Source: Bacteroidota bacterium (GTDB lineage: Bacteria > Bacteroidota > Bacteroidia > UKL13-3). Taken from it: a DNA stretch of 46,204 nt. A program made the translations under genes and the position numbers. Position 1 is the stretch's first letter. Each line of letters begins with the position of its first letter. Under the pieces are notes generated by a model. It was given only the letters and a program-made list of their open reading frames with translations, did no database searches and had not been told where the DNA came from. The stretch lies in contig CANGPW010000015.1 of NCBI GenBank assembly GCA_947456185.1, positions 1 through 46,204 on the forward strand, given 5' to 3'. Below, piece by piece: positions 28,299 to 36,838 of the stretch.

Positions 28299-29009
28299 TT
28301 AAACAGTAGCGTGTGAAATTCTTTCTAACGCTTCTTTATTTATTATTTTTATTCTTTTTCCTTCAAAGTCAATATACTTATCAGATTTAAACTCTGAAAG
28401 CAATCTAATTAAAGTTTCAGTAGCCGTTCCAACTATATTAGCCAAATCTTCGCGAGGCAAACTAATAGGAATAACTGGCTCCTCCTCTACCGATTTGGTA
28501 GCAAAAGTTTGATGTAAATATAAAATAGTTTCTGCTACTCTTTCTCTTACACTTTTTTGAGCTAAACTTTGCACTTTTTCATTGTTTAAACCCATATCGT
28601 GGCAAAGAGCTTTAAACATTTGTTTATTTATTTCAGCATTGCTTTGCAGTAAATCCAAGAAAACTTGGCGTGGAATAAAACAAGCAGTTACATCGTCAAT
28701 ACAAGTAGCAGTAGCGGTTAAAGGCTCATCGGCTATAACGGCACGGTAACCTAAAAACTCACCATCTTTGGCAAAGCGCAGAATTTGCTCTTTTCCAAAA
28801 TTATTACTACGAGTAATTTTAACTATTCCTTTTGTGATACAATATATTCCAAGTGGCAAATTATCTTCGTAGAAAATTGCTTGTCCTTTTTTATAATGTC
28901 CACATGACTTACCAGTACTAACTGCATGTACTTCCTCAGGATTACAGAATTTCATAAATGAAATGGCTTTTGAGTCGCACATTTCGCATTCAAGCTTTAC
29001 TTTTTGCAT
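28299..29009 (-). CDS. Crp/Fnr-family transcriptional regulator with N-terminal cysteines
   Basis: This 236-residue regulator has a cyclic-nucleotide-binding-like beta-roll (about 38-130, YKKGQAIFYEDNLPLGIYCITKG), a long dimerisation helix and a C-terminal winged helix-turn-helix (LPREDLANIVGTATETLIRLLSEF). Four cysteines precede and enter the roll (Cys8, Cys11, Cys22, Cys36), recalling the Fe-S ligands of FNR, although FNR's fourth ligand lies elsewhere. In this phylum such CxxC regulators are common and their signal is usually unknown. A good promoter lies just upstream at 29039-29066 and a terminator follows, so it is a single-gene unit. Confidence 0.92.
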   Translation of the reverse strand: MQKVKLECEMCDSKAISFMKFCNPEEVHAVSTGKSCGHYKKGQAIFYEDNLPLGIYCITKGIVKITRSNNFGKEQILRFAKDGEFLGYRAVIADEPLTATATCIDDVTACFIPRQVFLDLLQSNAEINKQMFKALCHDMGLNNEKVQSLAQKSVRERVAETILYLHQTFATKSVEEEPVIPISLPREDLANIVGTATETLIRLLSEFKSDKYIDFEGKRIKIINKEALERISHATV

Positions 29010-29038
29010 AGTAAAAAACGTTGGTTTAAATGATGTTT

Positions 29039-29066
29039 CAAATATAGAGAGCTAACGGCTTAACAA
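29039..29066 (-). promoter_or_regulatory. Strong Bacteroidota promoter of the Crp/Fnr gene
   Basis: On the minus strand TTG (29064-29066), 17 bases and TATATTTG (29039-29046) match the TTG-N17-20-TAnnTTTG consensus exactly. It overlaps the last codons of the M61 peptidase gene (stop at 29052), giving the regulator its own transcript, and leaves a leader of about 25 bases. Confidence 0.6.
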
Positions 29067-30482
29067 AAAATTAAATAGCAAATTATTTTCAGAATTTTGA
29101 CCTTTTGTTAACTTATTATTATTTATTGAGCACCCAAAGTAAGTCAAAATATTTTGTAAATCAGCTATTAAGTTATTTTTACCCCAAATATTTTTAGCAA
29201 AAAATTGTTCAAAACTTTCTTGTCCATATTTTTCTAAAAGTGCTTGATAATCATTTTCAGTGTAACCTTTATTGTTTTTATAGAACAAATGATACAAATC
29301 GTGCATTACATTATCCAAGCTATGTTTACCATTTGAGTTCTTAATGATGGTTAAATCGGCAATCATAGCAGCTAACATTCCCTCAATATAAATGCTCACT
29401 TTTCGGGCAGCAATTCCCGGCACATAACCATCGAGCCAAGTATCAAAACTTGATTCTGCTACTGAATAATTATGAACTCCTGGATTAGAAATATGACGCA
29501 AAAAATCATCATTCCAACTTTCAACATATTGATCCCAGCTCCAAACTCCACTTCTTAGTAACATTAAGTCGCCATAATAAGTAGTAATTCCTTCATATAT
29601 ATAACCCAAAGTACTGTAATTTTCTTTGGTAAAATCGTAAGGTAACATGCTAGCCGGACGAATTCTTTTTACATTCCACATATGAAAAAGTTCGTGACTA
29701 CTGATGGCCAATAATGAATGATAAAAATCGTCACGAAGCATATCATTTCCTAATCCCATGGCAATAACGGTAGAGTCGGCATGCTCTACTCCATGTCTGA
29801 AAGCAGTAGGCAACATCTGATATAAAAAATGATAATCTGTGCATGGAAATTCTTTGAAAATATCAATTTGTAAGGCGGCATAAGCTTTTGTGTCCGCTTC
29901 TAATTTTACAATATCAATTTCATGTTTGCCTTGAAACCAAAAATGTATTTTGGAATCATTTACTTTAAATTCATGGTGTTGCAAGGTATTACTAGCAATA
30001 AAAGGACTATCGGCCAGTTGATCAAAATTATTGGAAATTAAAATATTGTTTGAACTTGGCAGTTGGCAAGCAATTTTATAATCGGCAGGAATGTTTAATT
30101 TTACTTCAAATTGTTCTTCCATTTTACCCACTTCATACATAAAACAATGAACAGGATTTACATATAATTGCTCTTCATTGATAAAGCAAGCACCAGCATC
30201 TAATTGGTTTGCGTAATATTCATAGGAAACGGTAATTTCAGCATTATTTTCTGAATTGTAAATTAACCAACTGTCTTTTGTTTGCTTCCTAACTTTAAGT
30301 TCAGCTCCATTTTTTGCCATTGCTTTAAAGCAACGAATATTTTTGGCAAAGTTTGCTAACTCATATCTACCGGGCCTCCAAGCTGGAAGTTGCAGTAAAA
30401 TTTCAGTGCTATTAGAAATGATTTTGGCTTCAATTTCAATAAAATTTTCAAAAGCCTTGTTTATTGATACTTGGTATTTCAT
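29052..30482 (-). CDS. M61-family metallopeptidase lacking the PDZ domain
   Basis: The product resembles glycyl-type aminopeptidases of family M61: an N-terminal beta domain (about 1-160, with LQLPAWRPGRYEL) and a zinc peptidase domain with H263-E-L-F-H267 followed by MWNVKRIRP and the third-ligand motif YEGITTYYGD. Family members usually run to about 600 residues with a C-terminal PDZ domain; this 476-residue protein stops soon after the helical domain with a short polar tail, and no continuation in another frame is possible in the 42 bases before the next gene. The start is ATG 30482; the longer TTG frame is rejected. No signal peptide is apparent, so location is probably cytoplasmic. Confidence 0.88.
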   Translation of the reverse strand: MKYQVSINKAFENFIEIEAKIISNSTEILLQLPAWRPGRYELANFAKNIRCFKAMAKNGAELKVRKQTKDSWLIYNSENNAEITVSYEYYANQLDAGACFINEEQLYVNPVHCFMYEVGKMEEQFEVKLNIPADYKIACQLPSSNNILISNNFDQLADSPFIASNTLQHHEFKVNDSKIHFWFQGKHEIDIVKLEADTKAYAALQIDIFKEFPCTDYHFLYQMLPTAFRHGVEHADSTVIAMGLGNDMLRDDFYHSLLAISSHELFHMWNVKRIRPASMLPYDFTKENYSTLGYIYEGITTYYGDLMLLRSGVWSWDQYVESWNDDFLRHISNPGVHNYSVAESSFDTWLDGYVPGIAARKVSIYIEGMLAAMIADLTIIKNSNGKHSLDNVMHDLYHLFYKNNKGYTENDYQALLEKYGQESFEQFFAKNIWGKNNLIADLQNILTYFGCSINNNKLTKGQNSENNLLFNFLLSR

Positions 30483-30496
30483 ATTTGTTGCAAAAT

Positions 30497-30745
30497 ATGA
30501 ACATACCAATAATAACCACCATTTTTTCTGTAATAATGTTATTAATTTTTACAGGACTCTCACTAATAAAAACACAAAATATAACCTTACAACTTGTAAG
30601 TGTTGTAGTTAGCGCTTTTTGCATTGGCATCATTACGTGTATTATTATCGTGAATTACGATAATAAATCAGCTTTAATTTGGCCAGGATTATTTGCAATT
30701 ATGATCATCAATAAAGTGATTGAAATAAATAAAAATCTTCGCTAG
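30497..30745 (+). CDS. Small hydrophobic membrane protein, unknown function
   Basis: An 82-residue frame from ATG 30497 is made almost wholly of three hydrophobic segments (IPIITTIFSVIMLLIFTGL, LVSVVVSAFCIGIITCIIIV, LIWPGLFAIMIINKVI) ending in a charged tail EINKNLR. It starts 14 bases from the divergent M61 start, and no other gene fills this interval. The hydrophobic composition with charged loops supports a real inner-membrane protein. No family is recognised. Confidence 0.6.
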   Translation: MNIPIITTIFSVIMLLIFTGLSLIKTQNITLQLVSVVVSAFCIGIITCIIIVNYDNKSALIWPGLFAIMIINKVIEINKNLR

Positions 30746-30790
30746 TAAATTTTTATAGTAGCTTCACTCAAAAACCAATAATATTGCACC

Positions 30791-31429
30791 GTGAAAAAAT
30801 ATTTATTTATAGCATTCAGCTTATTCACTTTAAGTAGCATTGCTCAAAGCAGTAAAGATGCCGATTTGTTAATTAACAAAATTAGCAAACGTTACAAAAA
30901 ATTCAGTTCCATTAAAGCCGATTTTACTTACAGCATTGAAAGTAAAGCCGAAAAAATTAATGAAAAACAAAAAGGTAATATTGTAATAAAAGGCAATAAA
31001 TTCAGGTTAGATATTGCAGGGCAAACAATCATTTGCGATAATAAAACTCAATGGACATACAGTAAAGAAATAAATGAAGTAAATGTTCAACATTATAAAC
31101 CTAAGGAAGGAATTATGAAATTGGACGATATATTTACTATGTATAACAAAGGCTTTGTAAGTAAAATAGGCGAAATAGTGAAAGAAGGCGGAAGAGAATT
31201 AACTATTTTAGAACTTGCACCAAAAGATAAAAAGAAGAACTATTTTAAAATTAAACTTTATATTGAAAAAAATAATCAGCAAATAATTAAAACAGTTGTT
31301 TTTGATAAAAACGGAAGTGTTCACACTTATACTATTACCAATCAAATACCGAATATTAAATTTGATGATGGTTATTTTACTTTTATAGCTAAAAAATACC
31401 CCAATGTTGAAATAAATGACATGAGGTAA
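30791..31429 (+). CDS. LolA-like outer-membrane lipoprotein carrier
   Basis: This 212-residue periplasmic protein has a signal peptide (MKKYLFIAFSLFTLSSIAQ) and the LolA fold pattern: ISKRYKKFSSIKADFTYSIE, KGNIVIKGNKFRLDIAG, WTYSKEINEVNV, and a final strand near FDDGYFTFIAKKYPNVEI. LolA carries lipoproteins from the inner-membrane LolCDE complex to the outer membrane. The start codon is GTG at 30791, immediately after a TAATATTG box (30779-30786), so the message may be nearly leaderless. It converges on the permease gene 18 bases downstream. Confidence 0.88.
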   Translation: MKKYLFIAFSLFTLSSIAQSSKDADLLINKISKRYKKFSSIKADFTYSIESKAEKINEKQKGNIVIKGNKFRLDIAGQTIICDNKTQWTYSKEINEVNVQHYKPKEGIMKLDDIFTMYNKGFVSKIGEIVKEGGRELTILELAPKDKKKNYFKIKLYIEKNNQQIIKTVVFDKNGSVHTYTITNQIPNIKFDDGYFTFIAKKYPNVEINDMR

Positions 31430-31447
31430 AACAAATTGTTATTTATT

Positions 31448-33130
31448 TTAATCTTTATCTACCTTTAATTTACTGTGTTTTTTTCCGTATAGGAAATAAA
31501 TAAATAAACCAATAACTAACCAAGCTCCAAAGGCAATCCAATTACTTTTATTAAGCTGTGTCATTAGGTAAAAGTTAGTAATCATTCCTAAAACAGGAAG
31601 TAAAGAAAAGCGGTGTAAAAAACTAAATGCCGATATGGTAGCAAACAGAATCCAAAAGCTGTAAGCAGGAAAATTTAAGCCAATATCAAAGTTTAAAAAT
31701 ATTCTATTTTCATCGAAAACAATGAATAAAAACATACTTACCAAAAACAACAAAGGCATAATTACTCTTCCACTAATATAAGGAACTCTAAACCCTTTGT
31801 GGTTTGGATTTCGGTGTGTTTCCATTTGAATAACACCAGCATTTACCAACACAAAAGCAAACAAAGTTCCAATACTACTTAAATCGGTTACTTCTTTTAA
31901 ATTTAAAAATAAAGCGGGTATTGCTACCAAAGCACCGGTAACTAAAGTTGAAAAATAAGGAGTTTTAAATTTAGGATGAATTTTACTAAATTTTTTGGGC
32001 AATAAACCATCGCGGCTCATGCTCATCCAAATTCTTGGTTGCCCATTTTGAAAAACTAATAGCACCGAAGCCATAGCAATTACTGCACTTACGGCTACTA
32101 TACCACTCATCCAACCTACATTTAATTTTTCAAAAACAAAAGCCAACGGATCGCCAACGGCTAACTCTTTATAGCTTATCATACCAGTTAAAGTAAGCGA
32201 AATAAGAATGTATAAAACCGTACAAATAATTAAGGAAGCAATCATGGCTTTTGGTAAATCGCGTTCAGGGTTTTTACATTCTTCGGCAGTGGTTGCTAAA
32301 GCATCAAAACCAATATATGCAAAGAAAACAGATGAAACTCCTTGTAAAACTCCTGTTAAATGATTGGGCATAAATGGGCTCCAATTATCAGGATTTACAT
32401 AAAAAGCACCAACTATAATGACCAAAACTATCACAAATAATTTAATAGCAACAAAAATATTACTGGCTTTTTTTGTTTCATGCACACCACGATATATTAA
32501 AGCGGTAATGGCCAAAACAATGGCAACAGCAGGCAAATCAAAAATTAGTTTTAAACCACTAATACTTGGAGCGGTTTGCCAAGCACTGTATTGTTCGGTT
32601 AAAGCAAAAGTTAATTTTTCATTTTTGCTTAAAAGCAAACTTGCATTTTCAAAACCTGCTTTTGCAGTTAAATAATCCATGGTTAAATAATCGGGTATAT
32701 GAATATTTAAACCACCTAATAAACCCGTAAAATAATCGCTCCAGCTAATGGCCACTACAATGTTTCCAATTCCATATTCTAAAATTAAAGCCCAACCAAT
32801 TATCCATGCTATAATTTCACCAAACGAAGCATACGCATAAGTATATGCACTGCCACTAATAGGAATTGAAGAAGCAAATTCTGCATAACTCATGGCCGAA
32901 AAACCACAAGCAATAGCAGTAAAAACAAACAATAAAATAACCGCGGGTCCACCCATAAAACTGGCATTTCCTATGGTACTAAAAATTCCAGCACCAATAA
33001 TAGCAGCAATGCCCATGGCTGTTAAATCACGTAAAGACAATGTTTTATGTAATTGATGGCTGCCATGTTCGGCTTTGTTGGCTTCAATTAAAATTTGTGC
33101 TACATTCTTTTTTCTGAAAAATTGTCTCAT
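31448..33130 (-). CDS. APC-superfamily amino acid permease (cationic amino acid transporter type)
   Basis: This 560-residue polytopic protein has about 13-14 membrane helices and the APC signature at the first helix (LTAMGIAAIIGAGIFSTIGN), then SAYTYAYASFGEIIAWIIGW and FFAYIGFDALATTAEECKNP, the latter typical of the CAT subfamily (TC 2.A.3.3). It should take up amino acids by proton coupling; the specific substrate is unclear. A predicted periplasmic loop around residues 150-190 is longer than in short YfnA-type homologues. It is transcribed alone, divergent from the LutB-like gene. Confidence 0.93.
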   Translation of the reverse strand: MRQFFRKKNVAQILIEANKAEHGSHQLHKTLSLRDLTAMGIAAIIGAGIFSTIGNASFMGGPAVILLFVFTAIACGFSAMSYAEFASSIPISGSAYTYAYASFGEIIAWIIGWALILEYGIGNIVVAISWSDYFTGLLGGLNIHIPDYLTMDYLTAKAGFENASLLLSKNEKLTFALTEQYSAWQTAPSISGLKLIFDLPAVAIVLAITALIYRGVHETKKASNIFVAIKLFVIVLVIIVGAFYVNPDNWSPFMPNHLTGVLQGVSSVFFAYIGFDALATTAEECKNPERDLPKAMIASLIICTVLYILISLTLTGMISYKELAVGDPLAFVFEKLNVGWMSGIVAVSAVIAMASVLLVFQNGQPRIWMSMSRDGLLPKKFSKIHPKFKTPYFSTLVTGALVAIPALFLNLKEVTDLSSIGTLFAFVLVNAGVIQMETHRNPNHKGFRVPYISGRVIMPLLFLVSMFLFIVFDENRIFLNFDIGLNFPAYSFWILFATISAFSFLHRFSLLPVLGMITNFYLMTQLNKSNWIAFGAWLVIGLFIYFLYGKKHSKLKVDKD

Positions 33131-33314
33131 ACTTCAATTTATAAAATGGAATAAAATTTTATACCCATGCAATTATACCAAGATATACATGTAAAACAAG
33201 GTGTAGTTTATGATTGATTTTAATAAAGCGAATAATAAAGTAGTTTTCCTTTATATAAATGTTCAAAATAAATGTTTTAGCTTTAAAAAGTTTTACTTTA
33301 ATTCGTAAAATAAG

Positions 33315-34688
33315 ATGAGCACAGAACAAACATTTCATCAAGCTGTTAAAACAACTATAAAAAATACTGAATTGCAAGCCAGAACAATGGCAGCTGCAAT
33401 GCAGCATCAGCATGCAATGAATGGGGCCATCAAACAGTTTGCAAACCTTGATTTGGCTCGTAATAGAGCTAAATATATTAAGTGGCGTGTAAATGAAAAT
33501 TTGGATAAATATTTGATAGATTTTGAAGCCAATTTGATGCGAAAAGGTGGAAAAGTTATTTGGGCCGATACTGCTCAAACTGCTTTGAATGAAATTGAAC
33601 AAATCATCAAAAAAAATCAAGCTAAGCAAATTGTTAAGTCAAAATCGTCTATTTGTAACGAAATTGGATTAAATGAATTCATTCGTTCAAAAGGTTATCA
33701 ATTATTTGAAACAGATTTAGGCGATTTTATAATTGATGGTTTCAATGAAAAAGCATTTCATACTGTTTTACCCGCATTACATAAATCAAAGCTAGAAATA
33801 AACAACTTATTGAACCAAAAAATCAGTTCTTCACTCGACATTGAAGCACATGAAATGATGGGCGATGTAAGGGAATATATGCGGTCTAATTTTTTTAAAG
33901 CTGATATTGGAATAACAGGAGCTAATTTTTTAATAGCTGAAAATGGAATGGCTTGCATTACCGAAAACGAAGGAAATGTAAGGCTTACAAGTACGTTTGC
34001 AAAAACCCACATTGTAGTAGCTGGAATTGATAAAATGCTTCCAACTTTACAAGACGTTGATTTGTTTTTTTCATTGTTAGGAAGTTATGGAACTGGACAA
34101 AAACTAACAACATATAATTCTATTATTGGCCCAAAAAATAGCGATGAACATGACGGACCAACTGAATTTATAGTAATTTTAGTTGACAATGGGCGTAGTA
34201 ATATTTTGGCTTCACATGATCAACGTGAGGCATTAAGTTGTATCAAATGTGGCGCATGTCATTTTGTTTGTCCGGTATTTACTAATATTGGCGGACATGC
34301 TTATGGAAGTAGTTATACAGGCCCAATTGGTGCAATTACAGAGCCTCTTGCGCATGGGTTAAAAGAAAATATTCACTTAAGTAATGCCAGTACAAGTTGC
34401 GGAAAATGCAATGATGTATGTCCGGTTAAAATAGAAATTAGTAACCAAATAATTAGAAACAGAAGAGATGCTGTGAATTTAGGCGTTGAATCTACAAGTG
34501 AAAAATTAGCTTGGTACACATGGACAAAAGCCATGTTAAGTCGTAAAAATTTAAACCGCTCTGCTAGTTTAAAAAACTTTACATTTAAGCAACTTTATAA
34601 AAACAATTGGGGAACTGAAAGAGAATTTCCGAAAATCGAGGAAAAATCTTTTAACCAATTATGGAGAGAGAAATTTGGTGGTGTTTAA
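33315..34688 (+). CDS. LutB/LldF-type iron-sulfur protein
   Basis: This 457-residue protein has the LUD domain (about 60-290) and a ferredoxin-like region with C309xxC312xxC315xxxC319P and C362xxC365xxxC369P for [4Fe-4S] clusters, as in the LutB subunit of the LutABC L-lactate oxidation complex. The partners LutA (CCG-domain protein) and LutC are not adjacent in this window, so it may work with subunits encoded elsewhere or have another redox role. The N-terminus (MSTEQTFHQAVKTTI) starts at ATG 33315. A terminator follows. Confidence 0.9.
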   Translation: MSTEQTFHQAVKTTIKNTELQARTMAAAMQHQHAMNGAIKQFANLDLARNRAKYIKWRVNENLDKYLIDFEANLMRKGGKVIWADTAQTALNEIEQIIKKNQAKQIVKSKSSICNEIGLNEFIRSKGYQLFETDLGDFIIDGFNEKAFHTVLPALHKSKLEINNLLNQKISSSLDIEAHEMMGDVREYMRSNFFKADIGITGANFLIAENGMACITENEGNVRLTSTFAKTHIVVAGIDKMLPTLQDVDLFFSLLGSYGTGQKLTTYNSIIGPKNSDEHDGPTEFIVILVDNGRSNILASHDQREALSCIKCGACHFVCPVFTNIGGHAYGSSYTGPIGAITEPLAHGLKENIHLSNASTSCGKCNDVCPVKIEISNQIIRNRRDAVNLGVESTSEKLAWYTWTKAMLSRKNLNRSASLKNFTFKQLYKNNWGTEREFPKIEEKSFNQLWREKFGGV

Positions 34689-34720
34689 AAATTACTGATT
34701 TAAAAAAATATTAAAAAACA

Positions 34721-34748
34721 AAAAAAGCTCCAAATTGGAGCTTTTTTT
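34721..34748. terminator. Bidirectional terminator between lutB-like gene and tRNA-Cys
   Basis: The stem A6-GCTCC (34721-34731) pairs with GGAGC-T6 (34737-34747) around a 5-base loop. It ends the plus-strand gene and can also end the minus-strand tRNA transcript. Confidence 0.85.
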
Positions 34749-34753
34749 GTTAG

Positions 34754-34824
34754 AGGTATCGATCAGATTCGAACTGATGTACAAGCTTTTGCAGAGCTTT
34801 GCCTAGCCGCTCGGCCACGATACC
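34754..34824 (-). tRNA. tRNA-Cys (anticodon GCA)
   Basis: The minus strand folds as a 71-base cloverleaf: acceptor GGTATCG/CGATACC, D-arm GGCCGAGCGGC, anticodon loop CTGCAAA with GCA, T-arm with TTCGAAT, and discriminator U as expected for tRNA-Cys. The 3' CCA is not encoded. Confidence 0.95.
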
Positions 34825-34930
34825 TTAATGCGATTAGGGGTGCAAATATAAAAAAATATTTTACTTCACCGCATTTTTTATCATTTGTAAAAACTTTAAA
34901 ACTTATTAAGCTGATATGTAGCCAATTTGC

Positions 34931-35683
34931 TTACAATTCATTGATTTTATACAATACAGGTTTGCTAGGGCTAGCATCACTTTCAAAGGAAGCAATTTGT
35001 AAATTCAATAAATAAAAACCATCTGCAATTTCATTATTTACAAAAATTAATTCAGAAATGGTGGCATCTAATCTAGTATTAGTAGGATACTGCCAAAAGG
35101 CATGATGAGTTGCCAAAGCACCACCATCTTCTTCCCTATCTACCGAAGGCAAATCTACCAGCAAATTTTTTACATTTTGATTGGCCAAAAATTCGCCTAA
35201 TGCTGGCTCCAAATAAGTAGGGTTATTCCCTGAATATTGATTCATTTTTTTTGAATCGTTATTGGGTAAAGTACGAATAATTACTGCATCAGCCATGGAA
35301 TTATAAAGATTTGCAATACTTTGGTTAGTTACTAAATTATCGCCATTTTCTAATTTTTGCGGCAGCACCGAAATAACTTGCGCAATGGAATAGAAATTCT
35401 TTAATGTTTGATTGATGGTAATTCGCTCTTTACTGATATGTCCAACACATTCGGTATGCGTTCCATTTCCGTGCGCATTCAGTTTTAAATTTTCACAATT
35501 ACAAGCTCCACCATCTATTACGGAACCTATAAAAGTTCCTACTTTTACAGGCTCAAATAATGGATTATCGATGTAAAAAGCATTGGGATTTTGAGCGCCA
35601 CTAAACAAAGGAATTGACAAATCTAAAGGCATTGACAAATTAGCTTCGTAATTTTTTTCTTTGTACTTAAATTGAATGATCAT
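34931..35683 (-). CDS. Cyclase-family (KynB-like) metal-dependent hydrolase
   Basis: This 250-residue protein of the cyclase/kynurenine-formamidase superfamily has a metal-site motif HGNGTHTECVGH at 71-82. Compared with the consensus HxGTHxDxPxH, the first spacing is one residue longer, Asp is replaced by Glu78 and Pro by Val80, but the histidines at 71, 76 and 82 remain. A later block LLVDLPSVDREEDGG and a C-terminal HHAFW also fit. The substrate is unknown; no tryptophan-degradation genes are nearby. It follows the epimerase gene by 27 bases and is probably co-transcribed with it. Confidence 0.82.
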   Translation of the reverse strand: MIIQFKYKEKNYEANLSMPLDLSIPLFSGAQNPNAFYIDNPLFEPVKVGTFIGSVIDGGACNCENLKLNAHGNGTHTECVGHISKERITINQTLKNFYSIAQVISVLPQKLENGDNLVTNQSIANLYNSMADAVIIRTLPNNDSKKMNQYSGNNPTYLEPALGEFLANQNVKNLLVDLPSVDREEDGGALATHHAFWQYPTNTRLDATISELIFVNNEIADGFYLLNLQIASFESDASPSKPVLYKINEL

Positions 35684-35710
35684 AGCTTAAATTTCAATAT
35701 AAAAATGTTT

Positions 35711-36742
35711 TTATTTATCTTCTATATCCAACGCAAATTGGTGGCAAACTTCTTTGATAGTTTGTTCAACAGGCTTAAAATTAAAGTTTAAAGCCGAACA
35801 TATTTTACTGTTATCATAAAAATATTGCTTTTGAGAAGCACGGGCAGTTTCTTTGGTTAAACTAAATTTTGAAAGTTTTAAGAGCCTAACAATTGCAAAT
35901 AATCGCCAAGCAATTTCGCCCATTAATGGAGTAATTAAAGTTTTGGGTGGTTTTACACCTAAATGCTTTGCAATGCTATAAAACAATGTTTTTATACTGA
36001 TACTTTCGCTGCATAAAATATACCGTTGTCCAAATATATTTTGCTCCATTAATTGATAACAAATCTTGATAATATCTTGTACATCTATGTAACCATTAAT
36101 TCCATTGGTATAAAAAGGTAAACCTTTATAAACCGTATCAAACAAAACAATGGAGCCTTTGGTAAAATCGCCATAACCCAAAATAACGCCTGGATTGACT
36201 ATACAAACGTTTAATCCTTCTTCTTTTCCTCGCCAAACTTCCATTTCGGCTCGGTATTTACTTATGGCATAATTACTGTTTAAATTACTGTTTTCCCATT
36301 TACAATTTTCATTAATGGTAGCGCCATTAATACTTCTTCCTATTGAAGCAATTGAACTAATAAAACAAAATTTTTCAATCTTATGGAGCAAAGCTAAATT
36401 CACCATATTTGCTGTTCCTTCAATATTGGTTTTTTCCATTATTGATTTATCGGCTTGCGCAAAACTTACCATTGCAGCGCAATGATAAACTTCTGTGACA
36501 TTTAAAAATGCTGATTCTAACTGCGGAATATTTAAAATATCGGCTTCCATCCAAACAATTGTTTGAAATAAAGCTTCTTTTGCTTGTGGATCGTAATGCT
36601 TGAAATAATAATTAAATATTTTTTCAAATTCAGCTAAATTAGCTGTACTGCGCTTCATTAGCTTCACTTTTTTGCTATGCAATAACAAATAACAAGCTAT
36701 ATGAGCTCCTAAAAATCCTGTTGAACCGCTTACTAAAATCAC
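35711..36742 (-). CDS. NAD-dependent epimerase/dehydratase family protein (extended SDR)
   Basis: This 343-residue extended SDR has the N-terminal nucleotide motif GSTGFLG (6-12), EVYHCAA (84-90), a Ser/Tyr/Lys site with Tyr158-Ala-Ile-Ser-Lys162, and an NPGVILGYGDF block, a pattern shared with dihydroflavonol-reductase-like and sterol-dehydrogenase-like members. The substrate is not known. The start is GTG at 36742, which opens straight into the MILVSGSTGF strand; no ATG precedes it. It is the first gene of the pair with the cyclase-family gene. Confidence 0.88.
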   Translation of the reverse strand: MILVSGSTGFLGAHIACYLLLHSKKVKLMKRSTANLAEFEKIFNYYFKHYDPQAKEALFQTIVWMEADILNIPQLESAFLNVTEVYHCAAMVSFAQADKSIMEKTNIEGTANMVNLALLHKIEKFCFISSIASIGRSINGATINENCKWENSNLNSNYAISKYRAEMEVWRGKEEGLNVCIVNPGVILGYGDFTKGSIVLFDTVYKGLPFYTNGINGYIDVQDIIKICYQLMEQNIFGQRYILCSESISIKTLFYSIAKHLGVKPPKTLITPLMGEIAWRLFAIVRLLKLSKFSLTKETARASQKQYFYDNSKICSALNFNFKPVEQTIKEVCHQFALDIEDK

Positions 36743-36838
36743 TGTTTGTGGATATGTTTATTTTATATGCCAACAAATTAATGATTTTTGAAGCAAATAG
36801 TTATTACTATTTTTTAAATAAATTAAATTTATAAAATC

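Noticed and set aside
33159-33629. A 156-codon open frame on the minus strand overlapping the start of the LutB-like gene
   Set aside because: Its composition is unlike a normal protein here (rich in Ile, Phe, Leu, Cys with no motif) and it lies antisense to a well-supported Fe-S protein gene.
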